DNA of 25,002 nt from Candidatus Altarchaeum sp. (GTDB lineage: Archaea > Altiarchaeota > Altiarchaeia > Altiarchaeales > Altiarchaeaceae). Shown piece by piece: positions 13,427-22,460 of this stretch. Position 1 is the first letter of the stretch. The number at the start of each line of letters is the position of its first letter. The notes beneath the pieces are model-generated. The model was not told the DNA's origin. It saw only the letters and a list, made by a program, of their open reading frames with translations, and did not search any database. The translations under genes were made by a program, and so were the position numbers. The DNA lies in contig JAGTWP010000008.1 in NCBI GenBank assembly GCA_018260755.1, positions 9,869-34,870 on the forward strand, in the 5' to 3' direction.

Positions 13427-14149
13427 TTAAAATTTCTTTAGAGTTAATCTGTTATATATTATGTTTGCAATCTCTTTTTTCATTTCTTTTCCGATATTGC
13501 TTCCTCTTAATTCCTCTGCATTTTCAAAACTGTCACTTAATCTGTTGTACACATCATAAAAATCAGTTATATTTTTTGAGTGTCTTTCAAACATTGGCTC
13601 TATTATTTTTTCTATTTTGTCTTTTGATAAAAATTTTTCCGCATAAGTTTTAAGGCCAATTAAGTATTGTTCATCATTTACGCTTTCAATAAAGTTTTTC
13701 CATTTTATCCGTAAATCAACAAACTCATTTTCGCCGGGAACTATGCTAATGCATTCCTCTCTGTATTTATTTAATTGTTTCATCCTTTCCTCATTCTCGA
13801 TTATTTTTTTACTTTTGCCACCTGCTTCCATCTTTTGCCAGATAATCCAAAATACATCTGCATCCTGCTTATTTTCAAACATTTCATAAAAATCTTCTTT
13901 ACTTATGTCTTTGTGTACCTTTTTGTATCGCTCTATCATCCTTAATGAGTCATCCTTAATATTCAATAATCGTTTCATATTTTCAGTCGCTTTTTCAATT
14001 TCACTGATGCGAATGTTATCATTCAATTTAAATTCATCCGTCTTTATAGTCTCTCCGCACAATCTCATCTCAAGTCCCCGTAATTCATCAATCTTTTCCT
14101 GTCTGGTATTTTTATCTTCCTGCTTTTTATTAAAAATGTTGAAGCCCAT
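13427..14149 (-). CDS. Soluble helical protein coupled to tubulin-like 2
   Basis: The product is about 240 aa, and I do not recognise it. It has no signal peptide or membrane helix and is strongly charged and helical. The N-terminus is MGFNIFNKKQEDKN, then helices such as IRISEIEKATENMKRLL, a Trp/Phe-bearing segment (QDADVFWIIWQKMEAGGKSKK) and a C-terminal region with IEPMFERHSKNITDFYDVYN. It is predicted cytosolic. I choose ATG 14149; a TTG two codons earlier (14155) is possible. The stop touches the start codon of tubulin-like 2 with no spacer, so the two proteins are probably made in fixed ratio and may interact, for example as a filament regulator or adaptor. That role is inference from position only. 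Confidence 0.7.
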   Translation of the reverse strand: MGFNIFNKKQEDKNTRQEKIDELRGLEMRLCGETIKTDEFKLNDNIRISEIEKATENMKRLLNIKDDSLRMIERYKKVHKDISKEDFYEMFENKQDADVFWIIWQKMEAGGKSKKIIENEERMKQLNKYREECISIVPGENEFVDLRIKWKNFIESVNDEQYLIGLKTYAEKFLSKDKIEKIIEPMFERHSKNITDFYDVYNRLSDSFENAEELRGSNIGKEMKKEIANIIYNRLTLKKF

Positions 14150-14322
14150 ATTCAAATTTCATTTATAGGTGTTTTTGAAAACAAATGAAATTTTGTGTTT
14201 TGAAAATTTAAGGTCAAATAAATTAAATTAGCATATTTCTGATGTTGTGAGATTGCTATGAAATTTCAGAGTTTTTGTTGTCATCACAGAGAGGAAAATA
14301 AGAGACTTAAAATTTAATGCGA
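14150..14322 (-). promoter_or_regulatory. Gap that splits the minus-strand set, possible internal promoter
   Basis: This roughly 170-base AT-rich gap is the largest inside the minus-strand gene set, whose other gaps are 0-45 bases. It includes a minus-strand TTTAATTTATTTGACC stretch that could hold a TATA-like element for the 240-aa gene and tubulin-like 2. No hairpin plus T-run is clear. Confidence 0.3.
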
Positions 14323-16902
14323 TTATTTTATGGACATTATATTATTAACCATATATTCCCTCAAGATACCAACTATTTTATCATTATCGTCCACAATAGG
14401 AAGCGATGATAATTTTGTATCCTTATTTGGTATTCTATCTTTAGTGTTGTTTATAAGATAGTAAATTTCATGTGATTTGTCAAATTCTTTTTTTGCATCT
14501 TTAATTGTATCGGTGGATTTGAGTTTTATGATTGGATATTTTCTTGGACATTCTCCAATAGGAGCGTTGTCCCTAATCCCTATACTTTGATATTTTTGTA
14601 TGTCTTTATAAGTAATAACGTCAACTAGTTTTTCGTCGTTGTCTTTTACCAAAATATGATCAATAGTTTTAGTATCTAACAAGTTTTTACATTTTGCCAG
14701 GGTATCCGTTAGTGTACATGTTGACGGTGAATTATCCATAATTTTTACTACCTGAATATTTTCAAATTTTTCAAATTTTCTTCTATTCTCTAAAAAACTA
14801 ATTATAACACCAGCTAATCCGGCAATAAAACCAGCCAATATGTGTAGTGCCAATATATTTTCAAGCATCCTATAAACAAAAAGAAGACCAACCAAGACCC
14901 CTCCTAATATTATCACTGCGAGTTCTATCAGCATACCAGTCTTCGTCGTGTTTGTAGTTATCATAAATGCAAGTGCAAACGCTAATAATAAAGTTAAAAT
15001 AAAAAGAGTATCATCTGTTTCTTTTTCATGAGATATTATTTCTTCTTCGTAACTCGTTCTATTTATTGTCTTGTTTATTGCTGAGATTATAACATCAGTT
15101 TCTTGTATCTTTTTAGTATCTCTTTTATCATAAGACGCCTTTGCATTTTGCAGAGAGTTTATTGCATTTGGATAATCCATAACAGATAAATATTCAAAAG
15201 CATTATCTCTGTACCTGTCTGCCTTTTCTCTTTTTTGATTTATTTCATTATCTATCTCTATACTTTTATATATCAAATCTTCACATTTTTTAACTTCTGA
15301 TGGTTTGGTTTGATCATACAATTTTTTTGCTTGTGTTGCATATATCCTTGCCTTGTTAGTATCTCCAGAGTTTAAGTAATATGTTGCGTTATCATATAGT
15401 CGAGTTGCATTATCATATATTTCTTTTTTATTTTCACAAATATGTTTTAACTCTATAGATTTATTTATTATTTTCTCACACTCTGCTTTAGATTCTGGGT
15501 CAATAGTAGTGTCTGATGTAGGAGAAGTAATCTCATTACAAGCACCTATTGCCCTATTTAAGCGCTCTATCCCTTCATCATAATTTAAATCTTTATCTTG
15601 CCCCATACAAGACCTACTAGCTAGTTCATAACGAGATTTTGCTTCCTGAACTGAGCCTTTTCCCACATATCTCTGATAGTCAAGAGGTATGTAGTGAATA
15701 TTCTCCTTACATATAACTATAGCACTTTCATATGAAGCATCAATGTTAAATTTAGTTACAAGAACATTTTGGATTTGACAATTATCCACATTGTAACTCC
15801 ATTTTTTATCACCATATTTGTCAATTATAAGTATCTCGTTAATGGTATTTGCCAATATATGTTTTTCACCATAAAGATTTGTTATTTGAACTTTTTGAAT
15901 GCTCTTGCTTGCCTCATATGATCGGATAGTATTATCAACCAAATCAAAAATATAAACCTTACTATCGTTAGATCCTGCTATAATCTCATTATATCCATCA
16001 CTGTCTAAATCACTCACGCTGACATCGTTAACTCCATTAGAAGGTTCATTTTTCGTTAATTTCCTCTCACAATTATTGTTTAAAATATATATTTTGTTAT
16101 CTTTTTTGGAAGCAACTATGATTTCAGTGTCATTATTTTGATCCACATTTTCAACATAAATTGTATTGATGCTACCGTTTAGTATATATTTTTCTTTTAT
16201 TATACTTGTGCCGTTTTTATCAAAAACAGAGATATAACCACTTTCAGAACCAGCTATAATTTCTGGTATTTTATCACCATTTATATCGGCCACAGTAAAC
16301 GCAGTAATTGAACTGCCTCTTGTGTCATATTCTTTTAAAAATGAAGTATGCTTATCTAAAACATAAATAGAATTACCCAATGCTACAATTATTTCCTTCC
16401 CTTTTTCAGCCCAATTATCAAAAACATAAATGTGATCAACTAATTCTTGAGAACCTTTACCAAAGGGGGATAAACTATCTTGTACGCCTCTTTCACTAAA
16501 ACGATAAACTTTTTCTTGTATACCGACAATAATCTCTTTCTTCTTGTCACCGTCTAAATCTGTCATGTAAATACTCTTACAAGGTGAATCTAATACTATT
16601 TTCTTTTCAAAATTATTACGTTCTCTATTATCTAAATAATTGAAATATACCAATGTATTTTTGTCATTAATATTGGCTCCCACTATAATTTCTTTTTGAT
16701 TATTAATCTCACCTACATAACCACAGGAAATGGGGCCGTTTATATCGTTTATACTATATGTCTTGTCTTCTACATTTATCCCATATATAACACTCGCACT
16801 AAATATTAAAATACAGGTCAATATCAAAACCCCGCTAAGCAAACCCAATCTTTTCATTTCTTTAAATTTAAATTTTTGCAATTTGTTATTATTATCGCAC
16901 AT
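14323..16902 (-). CDS. Sensor-like membrane protein: FG-GAP-type propeller, helical stalk, 3 TM, cytosolic CBS pair
   Basis: The 859-aa product has a signal/anchor at 18-40. Residues about 42-405 form a beta-propeller with FG-GAP/VCBS-like blades (MTDLDGDKKKEIIVG, VADINGDKIPEIIAGS, VSDLDSDGYNEIIAGS), each with a DxDxDG-type loop. Residues about 415-625 are helical, TPR-like (YDNATYYLNSGDTNKARIY, AFEYLSVMDYPNAINSL). Three membrane helices follow at about 632-648, 655-677 and 683-703. The C-terminus (about 715-859) is a cytosolic pair of CBS-like domains (LTDTLAKCKNLLD, KLVDVITYKDI; STDTIKDAKKEF, SLPIVDDNDKIVGIL). An odd number of helices fits outside propeller and inside CBS domains. External binding could thus be linked to nucleotide sensing. 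The first ATG overlaps the upstream gene by 11 bases; ATG 16857 (MKRLGLL) is an alternative start. Confidence 0.82.
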   Translation of the reverse strand: MCDNNNKLQKFKFKEMKRLGLLSGVLILTCILIFSASVIYGINVEDKTYSINDINGPISCGYVGEINNQKEIIVGANINDKNTLVYFNYLDNRERNNFEKKIVLDSPCKSIYMTDLDGDKKKEIIVGIQEKVYRFSERGVQDSLSPFGKGSQELVDHIYVFDNWAEKGKEIIVALGNSIYVLDKHTSFLKEYDTRGSSITAFTVADINGDKIPEIIAGSESGYISVFDKNGTSIIKEKYILNGSINTIYVENVDQNNDTEIIVASKKDNKIYILNNNCERKLTKNEPSNGVNDVSVSDLDSDGYNEIIAGSNDSKVYIFDLVDNTIRSYEASKSIQKVQITNLYGEKHILANTINEILIIDKYGDKKWSYNVDNCQIQNVLVTKFNIDASYESAIVICKENIHYIPLDYQRYVGKGSVQEAKSRYELASRSCMGQDKDLNYDEGIERLNRAIGACNEITSPTSDTTIDPESKAECEKIINKSIELKHICENKKEIYDNATRLYDNATYYLNSGDTNKARIYATQAKKLYDQTKPSEVKKCEDLIYKSIEIDNEINQKREKADRYRDNAFEYLSVMDYPNAINSLQNAKASYDKRDTKKIQETDVIISAINKTINRTSYEEEIISHEKETDDTLFILTLLLAFALAFMITTNTTKTGMLIELAVIILGGVLVGLLFVYRMLENILALHILAGFIAGLAGVIISFLENRRKFEKFENIQVVKIMDNSPSTCTLTDTLAKCKNLLDTKTIDHILVKDNDEKLVDVITYKDIQKYQSIGIRDNAPIGECPRKYPIIKLKSTDTIKDAKKEFDKSHEIYYLINNTKDRIPNKDTKLSSLPIVDDNDKIVGILREYMVNNIMSIK

Positions 16903-18670
16903 TTCTTTTTATCTTCAAAAATTTATCCTCTAATTGTTCAATTCTCCATACCTTTTTTTCATCTTTTTTATACCAGTCATTATAAATTTCCTCTTTAAAT
17001 TCTTCTATTTCATTTCTTTTTTCTGATGTTGCGTTTTTCAATAATTCGTTGACATCTCTAATTAATCGTGAGGCCTTTTCTATCTTGTCTCTGTAAGTGT
17101 AAATTTCATTATTTTGTTTTTCTATTTCTTTTTTTAATTCAAAAGGAACATCAAAGCCATTTTTTTCCCATTCTTTTATTTCCTCTTTAATGGGATTTTC
17201 TTTTTGTTTACCATAAAAAAGCCAAAGAACTAATATAATAATAGCTATAGCAAGAAAGATAAGTAAAAACCACGGAAATGGCGGCGGGTGAATTATCCCA
17301 TAACATTCGTCTGCTTTATCTTTTGCTTTTTTGTATTGTGAATAACCAAACAATTCCTTTGAAACATTAATACATTCTTCTGCATCATCTACATCATGTC
17401 CTTCCTTTCTTTTTTGTTCTATTTCATTCTCAACATCAGAAATTCTACTTTCCGCTTCTTTTCTCAAATTTGATATTTTATTCTCGCACATATTGTCTGT
17501 ATTTTTTGCCTCTTCAATCGCAAGTTTATAATTTTCGTTCTCCAAATAGTTATCAGTTTTTTTAACATTTTCTTCAATATCTCCAACATCCATTCCAATT
17601 TTGTTTGCCGTTTTAATACAGATATTTATTTTTTGCTTAATCTTTTGTACATAGTTTTTTATATATTCATCCGAATCAAAAAAGTAAACTCCTTTACTGC
17701 CGTCTGTTGCCGGAGATACAATAACATATCTGCCGTTTTTTGAAATTTCCGTTGATGCCAAATCAACACCGAATTGCTTATAATAAATTTCAGCGCCTTT
17801 TACAGTAGTTCCTTCGCTGAAAATATAAATATAATGAAATGTTTGTGCTTCGCATACGCTTCCAAATCCATCTTCATTTATAGAAATATCTTCTATTGCC
17901 CCTCCTCCACTTTCTAAAATCTTTATTTCCTTCCCTTTTTCAGCCCCATTATCAAAAACATAAATCTTTCCATCTCTGCATCCGCAAACAATATACTTTC
18001 CGTTTTCTGTAATCTTTACGGTGTCAATATTTTCGGATAAAGTTTTATTCCATACTATATTTCCTTCCTTTAATATAAAAACATTTTCATAAGAAGTTAC
18101 TGCCACTTCTCCGTTATTTGAAACCGAGACCCCCTTCCAGACAATTTTTTTTGCACTTGACGGAATTATATACCTCCAAATTTTATTTCCGGTTTCATCA
18201 TAAAGTTCAACATTTCCGTTAGATGTCCCTACCACATAAAACTTTCCGTTTTTAGACATAGATACCGCCCACAATGACTCATTTTTAGAACCGGATACAC
18301 ACCATTCCTGTTTTTTATCAATCATATTTATCAGGCATACCTTTGTTGTAGCAGCAACAATTGTAGAAATTTTATTGTCTTTATTTCCAACATACGAATC
18401 AAGAATTTTATTGGACCCTTCAAGTGAAAATTTATAGGATCCTTTTAGATTGCCATTTAAATCTATCAGATAAATATTTCCATCCCCAGAAGTAGCAATT
18501 ATGTTTTGAGCATCTTCATCCGTTCCAATCGCCCACGCAATATTTGATATGTCTGTAAAACTCCACAATGGCTCTGCACTTTCAGATAAGTAATTCTCCT
18601 GTGCATACGAATAACTACACAATACAAAAATCAAAAACAGTCCAAAAACAAATTTAAATTTAATATCCAT
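16892..18670 (-). CDS. Single-pass membrane protein with WD40/PQQ-like propeller and cytosolic coiled coil
   Basis: The 592-aa product has a signal peptide (1-23). Residues about 30-335 form a beta-propeller with repeated blades (GDGNIYLIDLNGNLKGSY, SNGNVELYDETGNKIWRY, RDGKIYVFDNGAEKGKEI), of the PQQ/WD40-like type found in cell-surface proteins. A helical, coiled stalk runs from 340 to 458 (IEENVKKTDNYLENENYKLA, VENEIEQKRKEGHDVDDA). The membrane helix is 466-486 after PPPFPW. A cytosolic coiled coil fills 487-592. It is the first gene of the minus-strand set, reading away from the divergent promoter gap. A 43-base stretch (17923-17965) is identical but for one base to 16389-16431 of the next gene, evidence of exchange between the two propellers. 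Confidence 0.8.
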   Translation of the reverse strand: MDIKFKFVFGLFLIFVLCSYSYAQENYLSESAEPLWSFTDISNIAWAIGTDEDAQNIIATSGDGNIYLIDLNGNLKGSYKFSLEGSNKILDSYVGNKDNKISTIVAATTKVCLINMIDKKQEWCVSGSKNESLWAVSMSKNGKFYVVGTSNGNVELYDETGNKIWRYIIPSSAKKIVWKGVSVSNNGEVAVTSYENVFILKEGNIVWNKTLSENIDTVKITENGKYIVCGCRDGKIYVFDNGAEKGKEIKILESGGGAIEDISINEDGFGSVCEAQTFHYIYIFSEGTTVKGAEIYYKQFGVDLASTEISKNGRYVIVSPATDGSKGVYFFDSDEYIKNYVQKIKQKINICIKTANKIGMDVGDIEENVKKTDNYLENENYKLAIEEAKNTDNMCENKISNLRKEAESRISDVENEIEQKRKEGHDVDDAEECINVSKELFGYSQYKKAKDKADECYGIIHPPPFPWFLLIFLAIAIIILVLWLFYGKQKENPIKEEIKEWEKNGFDVPFELKKEIEKQNNEIYTYRDKIEKASRLIRDVNELLKNATSEKRNEIEEFKEEIYNDWYKKDEKKVWRIEQLEDKFLKIKRNVR

Positions 18671-18793
18671 TCTAATTTATAATAAATTTATTAAAAGTAT
18701 AATTATTTTAAAGGGTTATTAAATTTATTTCTAAAAGTTAAATTATTAGTTAAATAAATAATTATTAATCAAATAAAATTTAATATAATTAAA
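18671..18793. promoter_or_regulatory. Divergent promoter region of the tubulin-like locus
   Basis: These 123 bases are extremely AT-rich and lie between the first genes of the two divergent sets, so both promoters should lie here. Several TATA-like stretches exist (for example TTAAATAAATAATTATT), but base composition makes picking one unreliable. Neither start codon has a Shine-Dalgarno. A shared control region would let all eleven genes be induced together. Confidence 0.5.
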
Positions 18794-19375
18794 ATGGCAA
18801 AAAGTAATATAGGAGTAGGAATACTCGGGTTTGGAGTTTTAGCCGCAGGGATATGGTTAATTGCAAAACTTACTGGTTTTTTGGATAAAAAAGAATATTT
18901 AATATATGATACTCTTTGGAGTATACTATCAGTTATTCTTATTATTGTCGGAATAGTAATGGCATATCAGGCACTAAAAAGTTGGGGAAAAGAAGAAATT
19001 CCTATCGAATTTTGGAATGGCGTGTATAAAATGGGTTTCTCATTAATTATATTCGGGGCTATTTTGCTCGGAATAGGACTTGTATTATATTTGTTGGTTT
19101 TTACAAAGGTTATGGAAGGGGATGCCTCACTAATGAAATTGTTAAATGCCGGAGCTATAGTCGGACTGGTTTTTATTGGTGTTGGAGGCCTGATAGCGTA
19201 TGTTGGAAATATGAAAAAAATACAATGCCTTGATAAAAACATAGGAATAAAGGAAAAAGAAGGAGAGGCAAACAAAATTAAAGATGCGGTAAAAAGAAGT
19301 AGTGAAACTGCCTCGCGTGGGAGTGAGAAACTTGGAGGAATAAGAGGCGAGAAACCTCCAGGAGAGAAATTTTAA
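18794..19375 (+). CDS. Four-helix membrane protein with charged cytosolic tail
   Basis: The 193-aa product has membrane helices at about 6-24, 41-60, 80-102 and 116-137. A tail at 139-193 is rich in Lys, Glu, Gly and Ser (KEKEGEANKIKDAVKRSSET, EKLGGIRGEKPPGEKF). An even number of helices and the positive tail fit both ends in the cytosol. No family is recognised. It opens the plus-strand set and is 34 bases ahead of the giant tubulin-like gene, so the two are probably cotranscribed. A membrane anchor for tubulin-like 3 is a reasonable guess, with the tail as contact. Confidence 0.75.
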   Translation: MAKSNIGVGILGFGVLAAGIWLIAKLTGFLDKKEYLIYDTLWSILSVILIIVGIVMAYQALKSWGKEEIPIEFWNGVYKMGFSLIIFGAILLGIGLVLYLLVFTKVMEGDASLMKLLNAGAIVGLVFIGVGGLIAYVGNMKKIQCLDKNIGIKEKEGEANKIKDAVKRSSETASRGSEKLGGIRGEKPPGEKF

Positions 19376-19409
19376 AATTTTTAAGTACAAACTAACTATA
19401 CAATTAAAA

Positions 19410-22367
19410 ATGGATCCAACAACTAAAGCAGTATCTGTTGATACTAATAAAATAGTTATATGTTTGGGGGGCGCTGCAACAGAAATTGGAAACGAGATAT
19501 TTAACTTAATGCAAAAAGAAGGCGAAATTAAAAAAGAAAAGAAGGAAAATATTGAATCAATAGAAGGATGGATAAATGCAGCAAATGAAAAGATAAAAAA
19601 TGTAGAAAAATATGACGAAGGAAGGAAGAAAATAGAAGAAATAATAGACACTTTACGAAAGATCATAGAAAAATTTAAAAGGCCGGATGTTGATTATTTT
19701 GATGTAAAAGATGAGGTGGATAAACAAATAATTGAACTAGGTGATTTAGGAATAACACCAAAGCAAACAGTCACAGAAGGATATTCAAAAACAGATATCA
19801 AAGCGGAAGAAAGGGAATTATTAAAAAAAGGAGTAAGCGTCATTGCTGTGGATACAAACCCTCCGCCATCAAATATAAATCCGAGCATATTTCACATAGA
19901 ACTTACACCCCCTGCCAGAGCAATATGTCAGCAGGAATTCGGAGCATGCCTAAATAATGAATATTGGCCAAGTGAGAGCGGGGCAGGAATGCGAAGAATT
20001 GCCGGAAAAGAATATTTTGTTGTTAATAAGGGTCTTATATTAGAGTCCATCAGAAAAAGGGCAACACGACTTGTTGAAGAAACCGGCAGAAGGAATTTTT
20101 TTATTACAATAGTAACTGCCGCCGGCGGAGGAACAGGGTCAGGAATGTTTCCGGATATGGCAATGGCAATAAGAAAAGAGTTTCCCGAACAATTTAAAGC
20201 AGATAGTTTAATGATGGTAGGGATTGCTACCTTGCCCCTTCCGCACGAAGCACAACAATTAGCAAACTCTTATGGATTATTGCAGGAATTGCACTTTCTT
20301 TTATCATCTGACGAACTTATTTTTAATGCTTTATTTATAGCAGATAGAAAAGAAATGGGTGACAGTCCTGAAGCACTGGAAAGATTTACACCAACAATAG
20401 CAGATTTTATCAGACATATGAATTTTGTTCCGCAGGAAACAGTAAAGGCATCAGGAAAAAAAGGCGCATTTGACATTGCTGATTTTGCTACTTACACAAC
20501 AGGGGTACACAATTTTTCAACATTTTCATATTCCCGTGTTATATTTCCCTATAAAAAACTTAAATGGTTTTATGCTCTGTCAGATGTGTTGAAAGAACAA
20601 AAACAAAAATACGATGATGCATTAGATGAATACGAAAAAGCGAATTACGATTTAAAAAATTTGAAAGAGGAAATTGAAAAAAAAGAAGTCGTAATAGGAC
20701 AAATCGAAGAAAAATTACGACAAACAGAAAAAGATATCTTTGCTAAACTACATTCATCAAAAATAAAGACAATAAAAGATAATATAGAAAGTGAAAGAAG
20801 TAGTAAAAAAAAGATAGAAGAAGCAATTAATACATTAGAAACAAGAACAATTCCTGATTGTAAGCAAAAATTAGATGAATTACAAAAAGATGTTGAAAAA
20901 ACAGAAATAGATAAAGAAAAGACATTGCAGGAACTAAATACCGGTTTTACAACACTAAGAAGCAGAACAATTGAATTAAGTAACAGCGAGATTGATAAGT
21001 TAAAAGGAAGAATTGAAAATAGTTGCTTCATAGAGATTATGCGACTTCTCAATAGAGAAAACGAATATCTTGACCTTACGCATAAACCAATATCAAATGC
21101 AAACGCTTTGTTTAATCCATTACTGGACTATGTTCATTCAAATGAAGCTGCGTCAGGAGGCAATTTAAGCGGAGAAGAACTTAGAGAAATCAAAAACTAT
21201 GGCTTATTATCAGAAGATAAATATAAGCATCCGATAGTTGAGACCACAAAATGTAATTTCTATCTTGCACTTGTTTCAAGTGATCCCAGAAATATAATAA
21301 GTGAAAAACTGCAAATAGAGGATTTGAAAACAAAGGCAATGGAGTTTGTTGCATCTAAAGCAGAGGTTAAACTTCTTACGGCACCGAGTCCTTATGAATT
21401 TATAATTTATGGATTATTATTTGGAATTTCGTTTGCACCTATTGCCCCGAAAAAGCCGTCCAGATTAAGAAGTATGGCAAATTATGAAGATATGTACTTT
21501 AGAACTCCAACGGATTCAAGAATTCAACACCATTCTTTATTTTTCATAACCTATAACGATTATGAAGGATTGACCGGAAAAATTGCTGATTCAACAAACC
21601 TAAAGGGAACGAATCAAGAGATACTTGAATTTTGGAAAAATTATCAGATGTTGGGCCCGGAAGAAAAATGGTATCAGCTTCCGTCAACTCTTGCAATGGT
21701 TAGAGTTCAGATTAAGAGCATAACAACAACTTTAGGCGATTTAGAGATAAAAACAAATGACTTTAAACAATTAACCGAAGGAACAAAAATAGAAAAAGAA
21801 AAACTTCCGGAAGTTGTGATAAAACTTGAACGCATACAAAAGATGCTTGATGAGACATTAAAGAGAATCAACAGCACAAGTAGCAAGTTCTTAGAAAATA
21901 TAGAAATGGTAGAAATACTATCGAAGCAACTGGAAGCATCACGAATGCCATCACTTAATCCAACGACTCTTGAAAATATGCGAAAGATGGCAAGAGAAAC
22001 AAGTATGAAAGAGATAAAAGAAGTGACTGAAAAAATATACGAAACACTTGGTTCAAAAGCATTGGCATTTGCAATAAGCGACATGGAAAATTCTATTGAT
22101 GCCCTAGAAGAAAAGGACTCGCTTGTTATAAGAAAAAAAGACGAAGCACAAAAATGTGTTGAAAGAATTAAAATTTTATATGATAAATTAAAATATGGAA
22201 TTGATCAATTACGACTTCACATTAGTGAGATGGAAGGAAGGATAGAAGAAATAAAGGGTGTTGTGGAGGAAGCATCAAAAGGACAAATTACTGAAGGAAA
22301 AAGAGATTCTCAATCACAACCCACAAGTGTAAAATCGGACGGGAAGGGAAGTACAGATTATATGTAG
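19410..22367 (+). CDS. Giant tubulin-like GTPase 3 with coiled-coil insertions (Tubulin_2-like)
   Basis: The 985-aa product is about two and a half times FtsZ size. T1 is VICLGGAATEIGNEI (16-30). A helical insertion of about 100 residues (35-135) separates it from T2 VIAVDTNPPPSN (144-155). T3 is SGAGMRRIAGKEY (190-202), T4 TAAGGGTGSGMFPDM (236-250), T5 ATLPLPHEAQQ (273-283), T6 follows FIADRKEM (309-316), and FDIADFATY (354-362) sits where T7 should be, like VDFADV. A long coiled coil follows (about 385-530), then a folded part (about 545-740) and a second coiled coil (about 755-955) with a disordered end. Large tubulin-like proteins of this kind (Pfam Tubulin_2; Makarova and Koonin's FtsZ-like families, from memory) are poorly studied and proposed to act in membrane remodelling. 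Confidence 0.85.
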   Translation: MDPTTKAVSVDTNKIVICLGGAATEIGNEIFNLMQKEGEIKKEKKENIESIEGWINAANEKIKNVEKYDEGRKKIEEIIDTLRKIIEKFKRPDVDYFDVKDEVDKQIIELGDLGITPKQTVTEGYSKTDIKAEERELLKKGVSVIAVDTNPPPSNINPSIFHIELTPPARAICQQEFGACLNNEYWPSESGAGMRRIAGKEYFVVNKGLILESIRKRATRLVEETGRRNFFITIVTAAGGGTGSGMFPDMAMAIRKEFPEQFKADSLMMVGIATLPLPHEAQQLANSYGLLQELHFLLSSDELIFNALFIADRKEMGDSPEALERFTPTIADFIRHMNFVPQETVKASGKKGAFDIADFATYTTGVHNFSTFSYSRVIFPYKKLKWFYALSDVLKEQKQKYDDALDEYEKANYDLKNLKEEIEKKEVVIGQIEEKLRQTEKDIFAKLHSSKIKTIKDNIESERSSKKKIEEAINTLETRTIPDCKQKLDELQKDVEKTEIDKEKTLQELNTGFTTLRSRTIELSNSEIDKLKGRIENSCFIEIMRLLNRENEYLDLTHKPISNANALFNPLLDYVHSNEAASGGNLSGEELREIKNYGLLSEDKYKHPIVETTKCNFYLALVSSDPRNIISEKLQIEDLKTKAMEFVASKAEVKLLTAPSPYEFIIYGLLFGISFAPIAPKKPSRLRSMANYEDMYFRTPTDSRIQHHSLFFITYNDYEGLTGKIADSTNLKGTNQEILEFWKNYQMLGPEEKWYQLPSTLAMVRVQIKSITTTLGDLEIKTNDFKQLTEGTKIEKEKLPEVVIKLERIQKMLDETLKRINSTSSKFLENIEMVEILSKQLEASRMPSLNPTTLENMRKMARETSMKEIKEVTEKIYETLGSKALAFAISDMENSIDALEEKDSLVIRKKDEAQKCVERIKILYDKLKYGIDQLRLHISEMEGRIEEIKGVVEEASKGQITEGKRDSQSQPTSVKSDGKGSTDYM

Positions 22368-22460
22368 ATTGTAGAATTATTTTTGTGCATTTCAAAGTAG
22401 AAATTTATTATTTTTCATTTTCTTTTTTAATTTTATCTGTAAAATTTTAAAATTTAAAAG

